Part shown: piece after piece, positions 49,901 to 59,773 of the stretch | How the letters are laid out: each line of letters starts with the position of its first letter | Numbering within the stretch: position 1 is the first letter of the stretch | Assembly (NCBI RefSeq): GCF_001224225.1 | Contig: NZ_CUEE01000008.1 | Span: 43,662 to 107,661 of the forward strand | Direction of reading: 5' to 3' | Length of the DNA: 64,000 bases | Source of the DNA: Staphylococcus borealis | Lineage (GTDB): Bacteria; Bacillota; Bacilli; Staphylococcales; Staphylococcaceae | The notes under the pieces: generated by a model | Seen by the model: the letters and a program-made list of their open reading frames with translations, nothing else | The model's database searches: none | Told to the model about the DNA's origin: nothing | Made by a program: the position numbers and the translations under genes

Positions 49901-51010
49901 TTATAAAGGGATACTGAATCGTAATGTTGTTCCTTTATTTAGCTTTGAATCTATTTTAAACTGCCCGTTTAATGCATAGATACGTTGATTTATATTTCTT
50001 AAACCTTGTGATGATTTATTGATTTCTTTATTCATGTCGAAACCAACACCTTCATCTTCTACACAAATCATCAACCGTTCTTTTTCTTGTTTTAAAATAA
50101 TATGTATTGCATTGGTTTGAGCATGCTTTTTAGTATTGTTAATACATTCTTGTAAAATTCTATAAACGTGTTCTTCTATGATGTTAGATAAGTCAATCAA
50201 TCCATCAACATCGATAGTTACATCCATATTTAGAATTTGGGCATATTGCTTTAACGCGTGTACTAACCCATGCTCAAGTCCTACTGGTTTGAGTTGCCAA
50301 ATTAATGAACGCATTTCATTAACAGCACTTTGACTTGTTTCTTCAATCGTCTTAAAGGCTTTTTTTGCCATTTCATCAGTTGTTATATCATGTGCTGCAT
50401 GGGCTGTTAATTTTAAAGAAAATAATAGTTGGTTAACTGAATCATGTAAATCTCTTGCTAAACGATTTCGCTCATTTATTCTAGCCGCCTCTTTTTCTTG
50501 ATCCGTTAAATATATACGTTTAATGGCAGAACCTATTTGTAAAGCTACAGATTCTAATAAAGCTAAATCCTCTTCACTATAATGTGTTGTATAAGGTGAC
50601 GCAACATTAAGTAACCCATATTGTTCCGTTCCAGACCGTAATGGCACTGTTGCATGATGGGTGACACCTTCTGTTTCTGCTTTATATGTTTGATTCGCTA
50701 TATTTATTCTAGAACAGTTAATAATATTAGATGCTGTTGTTAAACGACCATGATGATATGCAGTTACGCACCAACAAGACCCTTCTTTCATATAACGACA
50801 ATGATTTCTTTTTAATGCACCTGGAAGATCGACATCAGCTACGATTTCATGTTCTCCATCATCATCTATAAAGAATATCCATCCAGTCGTAAAGTTGCTT
50901 CCTTTGATTAAATAATTTAGAGCGCCATGCATCATGTCATATAATTCCGTTTCTTCATTGAGATATTCTGCTATCTCTTTTAATAATGCTAAACGTGTCG
51001 GTTTTTCCAT
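49901..51010 (-). CDS. airS: Redox-sensing histidine kinase AirS (YhcS), with GAF and Fe-S cysteines
   Basis: The 369-residue cytosolic kinase has a GAF domain (about 20-165), a HisKA_3 dimerisation domain with the phospho-His in RNRLARDLHDSVNQLLF (near 195) and an ATPase domain (NNTKKHAQTNAI, CVEDEGVGFDM). In the GAF domain the cysteine cluster CRYMKEGSCWCV together with NCSRIN matches the ligands of the oxygen-sensitive [2Fe-2S] cluster reported for S. aureus AirS. I start at ATG 51010 (MEKPTRL) behind GGAG; a TTG seven codons earlier lacks a site. It is operonic with airR. Confidence 0.9.
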   Translation of the reverse strand: MEKPTRLALLKEIAEYLNEETELYDMMHGALNYLIKGSNFTTGWIFFIDDDGEHEIVADVDLPGALKRNHCRYMKEGSCWCVTAYHHGRLTTASNIINCSRINIANQTYKAETEGVTHHATVPLRSGTEQYGLLNVASPYTTHYSEEDLALLESVALQIGSAIKRIYLTDQEKEAARINERNRLARDLHDSVNQLLFSLKLTAHAAHDITTDEMAKKAFKTIEETSQSAVNEMRSLIWQLKPVGLEHGLVHALKQYAQILNMDVTIDVDGLIDLSNIIEEHVYRILQECINNTKKHAQTNAIHIILKQEKERLMICVEDEGVGFDMNKEINKSSQGLRNINQRIYALNGQFKIDSKLNKGTTLRFSIPL

Positions 51011-51198
51011 CAAATCGCTCCAATTACTCAAATTTGCATTAGTATTATTATACAGTGAGATTTAAATTTTTAAAAACATAAAAATATTTAAGTTACATAT
51101 CGTTCTACGTAATGGTGATTTTCATATAAATATGTTTAAGTACATCAATAGCAACTGAAGATATGATATGATTAATGCGAATGCTATAGGAGGAAATT

Positions 51199-52023
51199 AT
51201 GAAGTTTAAAATACCTGAGAATTATAATCAAAATACATTGAGAGAAATCTTTCAATCATTGAAATTACCTAAAAAAGATTTACACCAATTAAATATGTCA
51301 AAAGAAATAACGATTAATCATCAGCCCGCTAAATTAACAGACAAAGTGGTTACTGGTGATGACGTTTTTATCCCTACTCCTGAAGAAAAAAGTAATTATT
51401 TACCTAGTTATCGTTATGCACAAATTAGTTATGAAGATGATGATTTAGCTATTGTAATGAAACCTAAAGGTGTTAAGACACACCCAAATGATTTAAAAGA
51501 AAGTAATACGCTAATGAATCACGTTATTTACACCCTAGATAGTGATTATGTAGAACCTATCCATCGCTTAGACCAAGAAACAGTTGGTTTACTTATTGTG
51601 GCGAAGAACCCTTTAATGAAAAAAATTCTAGATCGTATGTTAGAAGAAAATGAAATTACTAGAATATATAAGGCGAATGTTAAATCTTTGTTACCTATTA
51701 AACCTCAAACGATTGATAGTCCAATAGGTAAAGATAAATTCCATCCTAATAAACGTCGAATTTCAAACACTGGTCAACGCGCAATTACACATATTCTATC
51801 TTCTAAAATGATAAAAGAAGGCGTATGCCAATTAGATATTAAATTAGATACTGGTCGTACGCATCAAATTCGAGTTCATTTAGCCGAAATTGGTCACCCT
51901 GTAATTGGAGATCCTTTATATGGCGATTCAACATTACGTCAGTTAGAACTTAATAGTCATAAAATTGAATTTAAACATCCATTAACTCAAGCACTCATCT
52001 CCGTTAGCCTAGATGATGAATAA
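51199..52023 (+). CDS. RluD-family pseudouridine synthase
   Basis: The 274-residue protein has an S4-like N-terminal part (about 1-70) and the RluA/RluD catalytic domain with EPIHRLDQETVGLLIVAK, whose HRLD Asp is the catalytic residue, and KLDTGRTHQIRVHLAEIGHPVIGDPLYG. It should convert uridine to pseudouridine in 23S rRNA or tRNA; which sites cannot be told. Firmicutes have several paralogues, so I give no symbol. AGGAGG precedes the ATG. Confidence 0.9.
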   Translation: MKFKIPENYNQNTLREIFQSLKLPKKDLHQLNMSKEITINHQPAKLTDKVVTGDDVFIPTPEEKSNYLPSYRYAQISYEDDDLAIVMKPKGVKTHPNDLKESNTLMNHVIYTLDSDYVEPIHRLDQETVGLLIVAKNPLMKKILDRMLEENEITRIYKANVKSLLPIKPQTIDSPIGKDKFHPNKRRISNTGQRAITHILSSKMIKEGVCQLDIKLDTGRTHQIRVHLAEIGHPVIGDPLYGDSTLRQLELNSHKIEFKHPLTQALISVSLDDE

Positions 52024-52069
52024 AAAAATCACTTGTCTTCTATATTTTGGTGCAAAGACGATGTGATAC

Positions 52070-52098
52070 TTACAATTTCATTTTGTATGTGCTAAACT
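52070..52098 (+). promoter_or_regulatory. Promoter-like sequence ahead of the 62-nt hairpin
   Basis: TTACAA (52070-52075) and TAAACT (52093-52098) are 17 bases apart. It would start an RNA near 52105 that ends at the hairpin terminator. The match is moderate. Confidence 0.45.
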
Positions 52099-52104
52099 GT
52101 TTAT

Positions 52105-52193
52105 GTCGGATGACATTAAATAGCATCTCCTCGTGTTGAATATTTGGTTGGCTGACCAATATATATTCTAGCACGTAGAGATGCATTTTTTTT
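52105..52193 (+). ncRNA. Candidate small RNA or extended terminator hairpin after the RluD-family gene
   Basis: A nearly continuous hairpin spans 52123-52184: GCATCTC with GAGATGC at the base, then CGTG with CACG, then GAATAT and TTGGT with ACCAA and ATATTC around the loop TGGCTG. It is followed by eight T. It may be just the terminator of the upstream gene, but it is much longer than the others here and has its own promoter-like sequence. Confidence 0.5.
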
Positions 52194-52215
52194 AGATAAC
52201 GGTGAAACCTTTTCT

Positions 52216-52585
52216 GGGGAGCGGGACAAAAATAATATAATGAAGCTATTTAGCAAATTCGCAGTAGCTGACTGAACTGAGAAGGCGCTTAAATCAAGCT
52301 ATTCTCAGTCCTAGTCATCCTTGCGGGCGGGGCAGAATTTCATCAAGAAATTCTACAAGCAAAGCAAGCTGGGAGTCGGGGCCCCAACAAAGAGAATTTC
52401 ATCAAGAAATTCTACAAGCAAAGCAAGTTGGGAGTCGGGGCCCCAGCAAAGAGAATTTCATCAAGAAATTCTACAAGCAAAGCAAGCTGGGAGTCGGGGC
52501 CCCAACACAAAAAATCACGAAAGTGATTTTACAAGCTAAGCAAGTTGGGGTTACGACGAATTTAATAGAATTCTGTCCCACTCCC
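52216..52585 (+). repeat. STAR-type composite repeat, copy E (largest, four units)
   Basis: The element starts GGGGAGCGGGACA and ends TGTCCCACTCCC. After the AACTGAGAA hairpin come four tandem units of about 60 bases, with cores GGGGCCCCAACA or GGGGCCCCAGCA. Three units contain AGAATTTCATCAAGAAATTCT and the fourth AAAATCACGAAAGTGATTTT. It separates the convergent RluD-family and fumC genes. Confidence 0.9.
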
Positions 52586-52655
52586 TACTTTATACAATGA
52601 GAGTAACTGTCAATATCAGTCGACAGTTACTCCCTTATTTTTTTATGCGTTTTAA

Positions 52656-54041
52656 TTAATGTGGATCTACCATATCTTCAGGTTTAATCCATTCTTTAAA
52701 TTGTTCTTCTGTAACATGTCCAGATTGGATAGCAGATTCTTTTAAAGTTAATCCTTCTTTATGTGCTTTTTTAGCAATTTGAGCAGCTTTTTCATAACCA
52801 ATATGAGGGTTTAAAGCAGTTACTAACATTAATGATTGATTTAAATAATTATTAATGTTTTCTTCAATTGGTTCAATGCCTATCGCACAGTTATCATTGA
52901 ATGTTTGCATACCATCTGCAAGTAAGTAAATTGATTGTAATGTGTTATGAAGTATTACTGGTTTAAAGACATTTAATTCAAAATTACCTTGTGAACTTGC
53001 AATACCTACTGTTGTATCATTACCCATAACTTGAACTGCAACCATTGTAAGCATTTCGCATTGTGTCGGATTTACTTTACCAGGCATAATTGATGATCCT
53101 GGTTCATTTTCAGGAATTGAAATTTCTGCAAGTCCCGCTCTCGGACCAGATGCTAACCATCTAATATCATTTGCGATTTTCATCAAGTCTGCTGCTAACG
53201 CTTTTAACGTACCATGTAATTGAACAACTTCATCATGAGATGTCAATGCATGGAATTTATTGTCAGATGATACAAAGTCATATCCAGTATTGTCTGAGAT
53301 AAATTTAGCAACCTTATTACCAAATTCTGGATGCGCATTAATACCTGTACCAACAGCAGTTCCACCGATAGCTAAGCTTAAGATATGTTTTTTTGATTCT
53401 GCTAGTAATTCTTCACATTTATCTAACATATAACGCCAGCCACTGATTTCTTGTCCTAATTTAATTGGTGTCGCATCTTGTAAATGTGTTCTACCAATCT
53501 TAATAATTGATTGATACTTATCCTCTTTTTCTTTAAAAGTATCACGAAGATGTTTTAAAGCGGGTTCAAGTTTTGTTTCAACTTCATGATATAACGCAAC
53601 ATGCATTGCTGTTGGGAATGTATCATTTGAACTTTGAGATTTATTCACATCATCATTAGGATGAATTGATTCGTCAATACCTTGCTCTTTTAAATATTTA
53701 TTTGCTACAAAGCTAACAACTTCATTAACGTTCATATTACTTTGAGTACCGCTTCCTGTTTGCCAAACAACAAGTGGGAAATGTTCATCTAATTCCCCTT
53801 TTAAGATTAAATCACAAGCGTAAACGATGGCATCTTTTTTAGCATCACTTAATTTTCCTAATTCATGATTGGCTAATGCTGCACCTCTTTTTAATTGGGC
53901 AAATCCATAAACCACTTCAATTGGCATACGTTCTTTACCCACTGGAAAGTTTCGTTTACTTCTCTCCGTTTGAGCACCCCAATATTTATCTCCAGGTACT
54001 TCAATTTCTCCGAATGTATCGTGTTCAATTCTTACTGACAT
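52656..54041 (-). CDS. fumC: Fumarate hydratase, class II
   Basis: FumC interconverts fumarate and malate in the TCA cycle. The 461-residue protein has [16 protein letters not shown] at the start, [33 protein letters not shown] and the signature [16 protein letters not shown] near 317. I start at [11 protein letters not shown] behind GGGGAG; upstream residues in the longer frame are not credible. The gene is monocistronic. Confidence 0.97.
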   Translation of the reverse strand: MSVRIEHDTFGEIEVPGDKYWGAQTERSKRNFPVGKERMPIEVVYGFAQLKRGAALANHELGKLSDAKKDAIVYACDLILKGELDEHFPLVVWQTGSGTQSNMNVNEVVSFVANKYLKEQGIDESIHPNDDVNKSQSSNDTFPTAMHVALYHEVETKLEPALKHLRDTFKEKEDKYQSIIKIGRTHLQDATPIKLGQEISGWRYMLDKCEELLAESKKHILSLAIGGTAVGTGINAHPEFGNKVAKFISDNTGYDFVSSDNKFHALTSHDEVVQLHGTLKALAADLMKIANDIRWLASGPRAGLAEISIPENEPGSSIMPGKVNPTQCEMLTMVAVQVMGNDTTVGIASSQGNFELNVFKPVILHNTLQSIYLLADGMQTFNDNCAIGIEPIEENINNYLNQSLMLVTALNPHIGYEKAAQIAKKAHKEGLTLKESAIQSGHVTEEQFKEWIKPEDMVDPH

Positions 54042-54150
54042 GCGAAAATCTCCCCTTATACAATTATTTAACCATAGTATAGCATTATTTAAATTAAAGG
54101 GGCAACGCATTATTAAAGCGGTTTCAACAAATTAAATTCAAGCTCAAATT

Positions 54151-54198
54151 AAAAAATAACGGTTAGAATATGGATGCATTATTCTAATCGTTATTTTT
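54151..54198 (-). terminator. Terminator after the 135-residue membrane protein gene
   Basis: AAAAATAACGATTAGAATAA and TTCTAACCGTTATTTTTT form a long, nearly perfect stem with A and T runs. Confidence 0.85.
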
Positions 54199-54233
54199 GA
54201 TACACTATTCAATTGTTCTTCACCGAAGTAACC

Positions 54234-54641
54234 TTATTCGTGCTCGCTATATTCATATTTAACTTTAACTGCTTTAATAACTGCTAAAGCGCTTAAAATA
54301 TATAACACCACACTAATGATCAATGTAAAAGGACTTAATTGAATTAGAAAGCCTATAAATCCCGTGAGTTGTGCATAAAAATCATTTAAAGAATACATTA
54401 AAATACCAGTTATTAAAATACAACATAGCACACTTATGAATACACCTGTTTGATTACTTTTGATGAAAGGTTGCGCACTTATATTTTCAATTAAACCGTT
54501 GGATAAGTTTAATTGCAATTTAATAATTTTAAACAATATAGGTAGATAAAGTGCACCAAATGCGATTGGGAATCCTTTAATTGAAAGTAAACTAATCAAA
54601 ATAGTGGCAATCGTTAGTGGAAGCCAATATTTATGTAACAT
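54234..54641 (-). CDS. Integral membrane protein, unknown function
   Basis: This 135-residue protein has four hydrophobic segments (YWLPLTIATILISLLSI, FGALYLPILF, VFISVLCCILITGILMY, PFTLIISVVLYILSALAVI) and a charged C-terminus. No known domain is recognised. AAGGAGAGC precedes the ATG. It lies alone between fumC and a small acidic ORF. Confidence 0.72.
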   Translation of the reverse strand: MLHKYWLPLTIATILISLLSIKGFPIAFGALYLPILFKIIKLQLNLSNGLIENISAQPFIKSNQTGVFISVLCCILITGILMYSLNDFYAQLTGFIGFLIQLSPFTLIISVVLYILSALAVIKAVKVKYEYSEHE

Positions 54642-54760
54642 TTTACGCTCTCCTTATATTTAATGATTGAAGTATATTTTACCATATTTCATAATGCATT
54701 AAATTGTATTCAGCCGTTAAACTCATAAAAATTTACATTTACTTAGTATGCTTGTTTCCT

Positions 54761-54805
54761 AAAAAAAATAAACTCGAGACATCTTTAAAGGTCTCAAGTT
54801 TATAT
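54761..54805 (-). terminator. Terminator after the 49-residue acidic protein gene
   Basis: ATAAACTTGAGACC and GTCTCGAGTTTAT form a stem followed by TTTTTTT on the minus strand. Confidence 0.87.
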
Positions 54806-54836
54806 TAATCAAAAGTATTCGTTTTAAAGCTATCAA

Positions 54837-54986
54837 CTATTCATGCGATTGATTTAATTTGTCCTCATCATTTTCTTCAGAAATTTGTTCCATCTCTTTG
54901 CCTAAGGTTTTTAAATCATCTAAATCTTGCACCATCGCATTTTCTTCTTCACGATAATTTAGTTCCGAATCTTTATTTTCAGCCAT
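54837..54986 (-). CDS. Small acidic helical protein, 49 residues
   Basis: This short ORF has a ribosome-binding site (GTGAGG) nine bases before its ATG, starts MAENKDSELNYREEEN, contains MVQDLDDLKTLGKEMEQ and ends in a very acidic tail. It is followed by a terminator and lies 22 bases after the NagB-like gene, so it is likely the second gene of that transcript. It has no membrane segment. I do not recognise a family; small SAS-type proteins are found at the equivalent place in S. aureus. Confidence 0.7.
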   Translation of the reverse strand: MAENKDSELNYREEENAMVQDLDDLKTLGKEMEQISEENDEDKLNQSHE

Positions 54987-55008
54987 TTGTCAAACCTCAC
55001 TTTTAAAT

Positions 55009-55608
55009 TTAAGCGAATCTAGCAGTGAAATATGCTTTAACATCTTCAGGTAAACCTTCAGCAGCCGCTCTATCTAACACGACTGTTACCATTCTATGTG
55101 CTTTAAGATCAGAAGGTTCAAAGCTTGATTTACCATTTTCTTCATAAAGTTTTTTAACAACCTCACGTTTATTTGCACCAGTCACAACTAATACAACTTC
55201 ACGTGATTTTAATAAACCTTGTCTTACGTTTACATTTAAACTACCCGCTTCATCAATAGATGTAACTTGTAGAATTAATTTTCCTTTATTTTCTTTCGTC
55301 TTAATTTTATCATCAATTAAAGACGCCGCATCATCATCAAAATTAATTGGATAAATTTGGCTAGCAGGTACGCCTAACGCCTCATAAAATGAACGATTAT
55401 CATCATAATCCAAAATATTTATTTGACTAAAATCGACTGCATGATGATCAACATCTTTCTTTAGTTCATCTAATACTGGTGCCGCATCTTTTGATAAATG
55501 AATGCCAGCAATCGTTGTAGGATTGTTATTAAATTGCTTTCTAATGATATCTGCTGTGTATTCAGCTACGTGTTCTACATCATTAAATACTTTAAAGTTC
55601 ATTGCCAT
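55009..55608 (-). CDS. NagB/6-phosphogluconolactonase-like sugar-phosphate protein
   Basis: The 199-residue protein resembles the NagB/RpiA/PGL (ISOCOT) fold: TTIAGIHLSKDAAPVLDELKK near residue 30, VDFSQINILDYDDNRSFYEALG near 58, and VVLVVTGANKREVVKKLYEE near 138 align with GlcN6P-deaminase segments. The deaminase catalytic Asp-His pair is not evident, so the activity is uncertain (lactonase, isomerase or binding). GAGGAG precedes the ATG. It is followed by the 49-residue ORF. Confidence 0.72.
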   Translation of the reverse strand: MAMNFKVFNDVEHVAEYTADIIRKQFNNNPTTIAGIHLSKDAAPVLDELKKDVDHHAVDFSQINILDYDDNRSFYEALGVPASQIYPINFDDDAASLIDDKIKTKENKGKLILQVTSIDEAGSLNVNVRQGLLKSREVVLVVTGANKREVVKKLYEENGKSSFEPSDLKAHRMVTVVLDRAAAEGLPEDVKAYFTARFA

Positions 55609-55698
55609 TGTCTTTACACTCCTCTTAGTTCATCAATGTCTTATAAATAACGTATTATTTATTAGAATACCCTTGTAGACATTAAATCAAACTATTTT

Positions 55699-55740
55699 AA
55701 AAATGTTATATTAAATCACTAATAAATATAACATTTTTTA
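55699..55740 (-). terminator. Terminator after trmL
   Basis: AAAATGTTATATTTATTAG and TTTAATATAACATTTTT form an AT-rich stem with T-rich tail on the minus strand, 40 bases past the trmL stop codon. Confidence 0.75.
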
Positions 55741-55779
55741 ATAAAAAGATGCATTGAATTTCAACTTTCAAATTAACGT

Positions 55780-56250
55780 TTACGATAAACCAGGAAAGTT
55801 TTGTTGTCGTAACGCTTCATAGATTAACAATGCTGCTGTATTAGATAAATTCAATGATCTAATATTCTCACTCATAGGAATTCTTAATGCTGTATCCGCG
55901 TATTTCTCTTTAACCCAATCAGGTAATCCAGTTGTTTCCCTACCAAATATAAAATAATAATCTGTATTCTCTTTAGCGAAATTAAAATCGCTATAAGTTT
56001 GTTTACCAAATTTAGTTAATAAATAATATTCACCATTTGTAATATCAAAGAAGTCTTCAATACTTTCATGATAGGTAATATTAACGTGTTCCCAATAATC
56101 AAGACCAGCTCGCTTTAACATTTTATCATCCGTACTAAACCCTAATGGTTTAATCAAATGCAAATGTGTATTTGTCCCTGCACAAGTACGAGCGATATTA
56201 CCTGTATTAGCAGGAATTTCTGGTTGAAATAAAACAATATGATTTGTCAT
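55780..56250 (-). CDS. trmL: tRNA (cytidine/uridine-34 2'-O)-methyltransferase TrmL
   Basis: TrmL methylates the 2'-O of the wobble base in tRNA-Leu isoacceptors. The 156-residue SPOUT protein has FQPEIPANTGNIARTCAG at the start, FIFGRETTGLPDW near 105 and the knot motif IRSLNLSNTAALLIYEALRQ near the C-terminus. It starts directly after the queG stop codon with no gap, so translation is coupled. Together with queG it forms a wobble-base modification operon. Confidence 0.95.
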   Translation of the reverse strand: MTNHIVLFQPEIPANTGNIARTCAGTNTHLHLIKPLGFSTDDKMLKRAGLDYWEHVNITYHESIEDFFDITNGEYYLLTKFGKQTYSDFNFAKENTDYYFIFGRETTGLPDWVKEKYADTALRIPMSENIRSLNLSNTAALLIYEALRQQNFPGLS

Positions 56251-57378
56251 TTAAAGTTTCCTCATTTCTAATCCTTTTATCATTTCATTTTGAACTTCTT
56301 CAAGTTCATGTTCATAGTTTTCATCTATGAATTCACGTGCTTCTTCTCCTAGAATTTGGCCGATTGCCCAGTACGCAGTTCCCCTAATCATTGGCCTTGG
56401 ATCATTTAATGCTACTTCTTTAAGTTCAGGTATAGCGGCAACTTCATTAAAGTGTGCTAATGCAATAATAGCGTTACGTTGAATTGGTTTTTTTCCACGC
56501 CAAGCACCTGCTAAATGACCATAAGTTTGTTTGAATTCTTTATTGCTCATTTGTAATAATGGTACTAATCGTGGTTTCAATATCTCAGGTTCTAGTATAA
56601 TATCATCATGTTTCGTGTTTATTCCTTTATTTTTAGGACAAACTTGTTGACATGTATCACATCCATATAAACGATTACCTATTTTATATCTATATTCATC
56701 TTGTAGGTATCCTTTAGTTTGTGTTAAAAAGCTAATACACTTTTGAGCGTTTAATTGACCATTTCCAACAAGTGCTCCCGTAGGACACCTATCAACACAT
56801 ATCGTACAGTCACCACAGCTATCAAGAATTGGATCATCTGGCTCAAATGGTATACTCACTAACATTTCTCCTAAGTAAGTCCAGGTACCTAAATCGGGGT
56901 TAATGATAAATCCATTTCGACCTGCAAATCCAAGTCCAGCTCGCTCTGCAACTGCCCTATCGGATAACACGCCAGTATCAACCATACTCTGCATTTCTAC
57001 TTCGGGCACTTTAGATTGTATAAAATACGCAAGTTTATCTAAACGCTTTCGCATAATTGAGTGATAATCTTGTCCCCAAGAAGCGCGTGCAAACATCCCT
57101 CGACGATCACCTCTAACACTTTTAGGTGCACCTTTAAGTTTATTTGGATATCCAACAGCTATTGCTATAATTGAACGTGCAGTAGGCAAACTTAATTTTG
57201 GCTCAGTTCGTAATGCAATATCTGATTCTTCAAACCCTGAAGCATAGCCTTTTGCGTGATAATCTTCTAATTTCTTTTTAAGTTCATCAAATGGATCAGC
57301 TGTAGTAAAACCAATGCTATCTATGCCTATTGAATATGCATAATCGATAATTTCTTCTTTAAGCCAATTATAATCCAA
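56251..57378 (-). CDS. queG: Epoxyqueuosine reductase
   Basis: QueG, a cobalamin- and Fe-S-dependent enzyme, performs the last step of queuosine synthesis at tRNA position 34. The 375-residue protein has the QueG N-terminal domain (TGVLSDRAVAERAGLGF), two [4Fe-4S] motifs (CGDCTICVDRCPTGAL and CDTCQQVCPKN) and C-terminal HEAT-like repeats (about 295-375). The TTG start lies after GGAGGCAAATG. Its partners in the queuosine pathway are not in this window. Confidence 0.95.
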   Translation of the reverse strand: MDYNWLKEEIIDYAYSIGIDSIGFTTADPFDELKKKLEDYHAKGYASGFEESDIALRTEPKLSLPTARSIIAIAVGYPNKLKGAPKSVRGDRRGMFARASWGQDYHSIMRKRLDKLAYFIQSKVPEVEMQSMVDTGVLSDRAVAERAGLGFAGRNGFIINPDLGTWTYLGEMLVSIPFEPDDPILDSCGDCTICVDRCPTGALVGNGQLNAQKCISFLTQTKGYLQDEYRYKIGNRLYGCDTCQQVCPKNKGINTKHDDIILEPEILKPRLVPLLQMSNKEFKQTYGHLAGAWRGKKPIQRNAIIALAHFNEVAAIPELKEVALNDPRPMIRGTAYWAIGQILGEEAREFIDENYEHELEEVQNEMIKGLEMRKL

Positions 57379-57481
57379 TACATTTGCCTCCTTAAAAAGG
57401 ATACATATGACATTTTAACACAATCCTCTTAAAGAAATCGTTAATTATTTATGGACTATTTAAGTATCTTTACATTTTAAT

Positions 57482-57513
57482 AGGAGTCTGAAACGTATAT
57501 GTCTCAGACTCCT
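57482..57513 (-). terminator. Hairpin after glnQ
   Basis: AGGAGTCTGAGACATATA and TATACGTTTCAGACTCCT are an almost perfect palindrome 20 bases past glnQ. The T run on the minus strand is poor, so termination is probable rather than certain. Confidence 0.6.
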
Positions 57514-57532
57514 TAATCAGTCATTATTATTT

Positions 57533-58255
57533 CTATAGTACTCTAGATAAAAAGTTTTGTGTTCTTTTATGCTTCGGTGACTGAAATAGTTGTTGAGGTG
57601 AACCTTCTTCTACAACGTATCCATCAGCCATAAAAATCACTTTATCACTTACATCTCTCGCAAATCCCATTTCATGAGTCACAACAACCATTGTCATACC
57701 TTCTTTAGCTAAATCTTTCATGACATTGAGCACATCGTATACAACTTCCGGATCCAATGCAGATGTAGGTTCATCAAATAATATGATATCTGGATGCATA
57801 GCCAATGCCCTAGCTATCGCAACTCTTTGCTTTTGCCCGCCGGATAATTGTGAAGGATAAACATCAGCTTTATCTTCAAGTCCCACTTTTTTTAGTAATG
57901 CAAGTGCCTCTTGTTTCAATTGATTTAAATCGTTCATATTTAGTAACTTAGGTGCCAAAACGATGTTATCCAAGACTGTTTTATGTGGAAATAAATTAAA
58001 ATTTTGGAATACCATTCCCATTTTTTGACGTAATTTATTTAAATTATTATTCTGATGAGTCAGTTCAGTTCCCTCAAAAATAACCTTTCCACTAGTTGGT
58101 GTCTCTAACAAATTTATACATCTAAGCAGCGTGCTTTTACCACTTCCAGATGGTCCGATGATGGCTAAAACTTCACCTTTATTTATTTCCAAATTAATAT
58201 CTTTAAGTACTTCAATTTTATCAAATTTTTTAGTTAAATTTTCTATTTTAATCAC
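57533..58255 (-). CDS. glnQ: Polar amino-acid (glutamine-type) ABC transporter ATP-binding protein
   Basis: The 240-residue ATPase has Walker [15 protein letters not shown]-loop [10 protein letters not shown], signature [16 protein letters not shown], Walker [14 protein letters not shown] and H-loop VVTHEMG, all typical of GlnQ/HisP importers. It starts at GTG, overlapping the end of the permease fusion by eight bases, so subunits are made in coupled fashion. It energises uptake of a polar amino acid, probably glutamine by analogy with S. aureus. Confidence 0.93.
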   Translation of the reverse strand: MIKIENLTKKFDKIEVLKDINLEINKGEVLAIIGPSGSGKSTLLRCINLLETPTSGKVIFEGTELTHQNNNLNKLRQKMGMVFQNFNLFPHKTVLDNIVLAPKLLNMNDLNQLKQEALALLKKVGLEDKADVYPSQLSGGQKQRVAIARALAMHPDIILFDEPTSALDPEVVYDVLNVMKDLAKEGMTMVVVTHEMGFARDVSDKVIFMADGYVVEEGSPQQLFQSPKHKRTQNFLSRVL

Positions 58256-59702
58256 TTGCTTTCATTCTCCCTTCAATTAAACTCATAACGCTTGATAATG
58301 AGAAAGTTAATATAAAGTACATACATGCAGCTATGATTAATGGTGTGAAAGGATCAAATGATATACCTTGTACAACTTGAGCGTTGAACATAATTTCACC
58401 AACACCAATTGTAGATATAATAGATGATTCTTTTATTAAAGTTACAAATTCGTTTCCTAAAGCTGGTAATATATTTTTAAATGCTTGAGGTAATACAATA
58501 TGAATCATTGTTTTTGAATAATTTAAACCTAAGCATTGCGCAGCTTCAGTTTGACCTTTATCAACTGCATTAATTCCAGCTCTTATTATTTCTGCAATAT
58601 AGGCAGAAGAGTTTATGACTAATGCAATCGTTCCACAAATAAGTGCAGAAATATCTAACCCTAAGAGTGCAGTTGTTCCAAAAAAGACTATAAAAACTTG
58701 CACTAACATTGGTGTTCCTCTCAAAAATGCGATGTAAATTGACGCTGGCCATGAAAGAATTTTAAATTTACTAAGTTTTGCAAGTGCAATAAATGATCCA
58801 ATAATCGCTCCACAAACTACACCGATTAAAGAAATAAGTACAGTATTTTGCAATCCTTTAACGAAGAAAGTGCCATACTTTTGAATAAAACTACCATCGT
58901 CAACCATTTGTTCTGAAGCTATATTCATATATTTATTGATTAAATTTTGGTCTTTAACATTTTTGATTGACTCATTTAGATGTTGTAATAAAATAGGTGA
59001 GTCTTTAGGTAAAGCAATGACTGTAGGTTTTTTCTCCTCATTAAATGAAACATTGGCAATTTTTAAATCTTTATTTTGCTTAGCGTAGGCTTCAGCTACT
59101 GGCTTTTCAATAACTAATCCATCAATTTTTTTACTTTTCAAAGCTAAAATTGCATCTGGTAAACGATTGAGTGAACTTAATTGTGCATTTTCTATTTCTT
59201 GCTGCGCAATTTTTTCTTGCTCACTGCCCTTTTGAGCGCCTATTTTTTTATTTTTAAAATCATTTAACGTATGGAATACATCACTATTATTTTCTCTAAT
59301 TAACATTACATTACCTGTTTCCATGTATGGTTCTGAAAAATCTACTTCTTTTTTCCTTTCAGGTGTAGACGTCATACCAGATATAATAATGTCTATTTTC
59401 CCAGTTTTTAAAGCGCCAAGTAAACTATCAAATTGCATATTAACAATTTTTAATTTTAAATGATTATCTTTTGCAATTTTTTTAGCTAATTCAATATCTA
59501 CACCCACATATTCTGTCTTACCATTTTTTGTTTTTTCAAATTCCAGTGGTGCATAATCGGCTGATAGTCCTACTCTTAATTCACCTCTTTCTTTAATTTT
59601 ATTCCAAGTTGCATCTTCATCAGCTAATACCATTGGTTGTATGTATATCAATGTCAAACTAATTAAGATTGCTATAGTTAGTACTTTAGTAATTATTTTC
59701 AT
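58248..59702 (-). CDS. glnP: Fused substrate-binding and permease protein of the glutamine-type ABC transporter
   Basis: One 484-residue chain combines a signal peptide ([29 protein letters not shown], cut after VLA), a periplasmic-binding-type SBP_bac_3 domain (about 35-265: [47 protein letters not shown]), and a BPD_transp_1 permease domain (about 285-484: [31 protein letters not shown] loop). Such fusions are typical of GlnP in Firmicutes. ATG at 59702 follows AAAGGAGG. Confidence 0.93.
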   Translation of the reverse strand: MKIITKVLTIAILISLTLIYIQPMVLADEDATWNKIKERGELRVGLSADYAPLEFEKTKNGKTEYVGVDIELAKKIAKDNHLKLKIVNMQFDSLLGALKTGKIDIIISGMTSTPERKKEVDFSEPYMETGNVMLIRENNSDVFHTLNDFKNKKIGAQKGSEQEKIAQQEIENAQLSSLNRLPDAILALKSKKIDGLVIEKPVAEAYAKQNKDLKIANVSFNEEKKPTVIALPKDSPILLQHLNESIKNVKDQNLINKYMNIASEQMVDDGSFIQKYGTFFVKGLQNTVLISLIGVVCGAIIGSFIALAKLSKFKILSWPASIYIAFLRGTPMLVQVFIVFFGTTALLGLDISALICGTIALVINSSAYIAEIIRAGINAVDKGQTEAAQCLGLNYSKTMIHIVLPQAFKNILPALGNEFVTLIKESSIISTIGVGEIMFNAQVVQGISFDPFTPLIIAACMYFILTFSLSSVMSLIEGRMKASD

Positions 59703-59773
59703 AAGCAACCTCCTTTAATTAATTCATTATTATACATATAAATGAATTAATATACAATAGTGTATTTAAAAAA

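Noticed and set aside
52321..52539. 72-codon ORF and possible CRISPR-like array
   Set aside because: The tandem units of copy E are near-identical throughout, with no unique spacers, and no cas genes are present; this is a STAR array.
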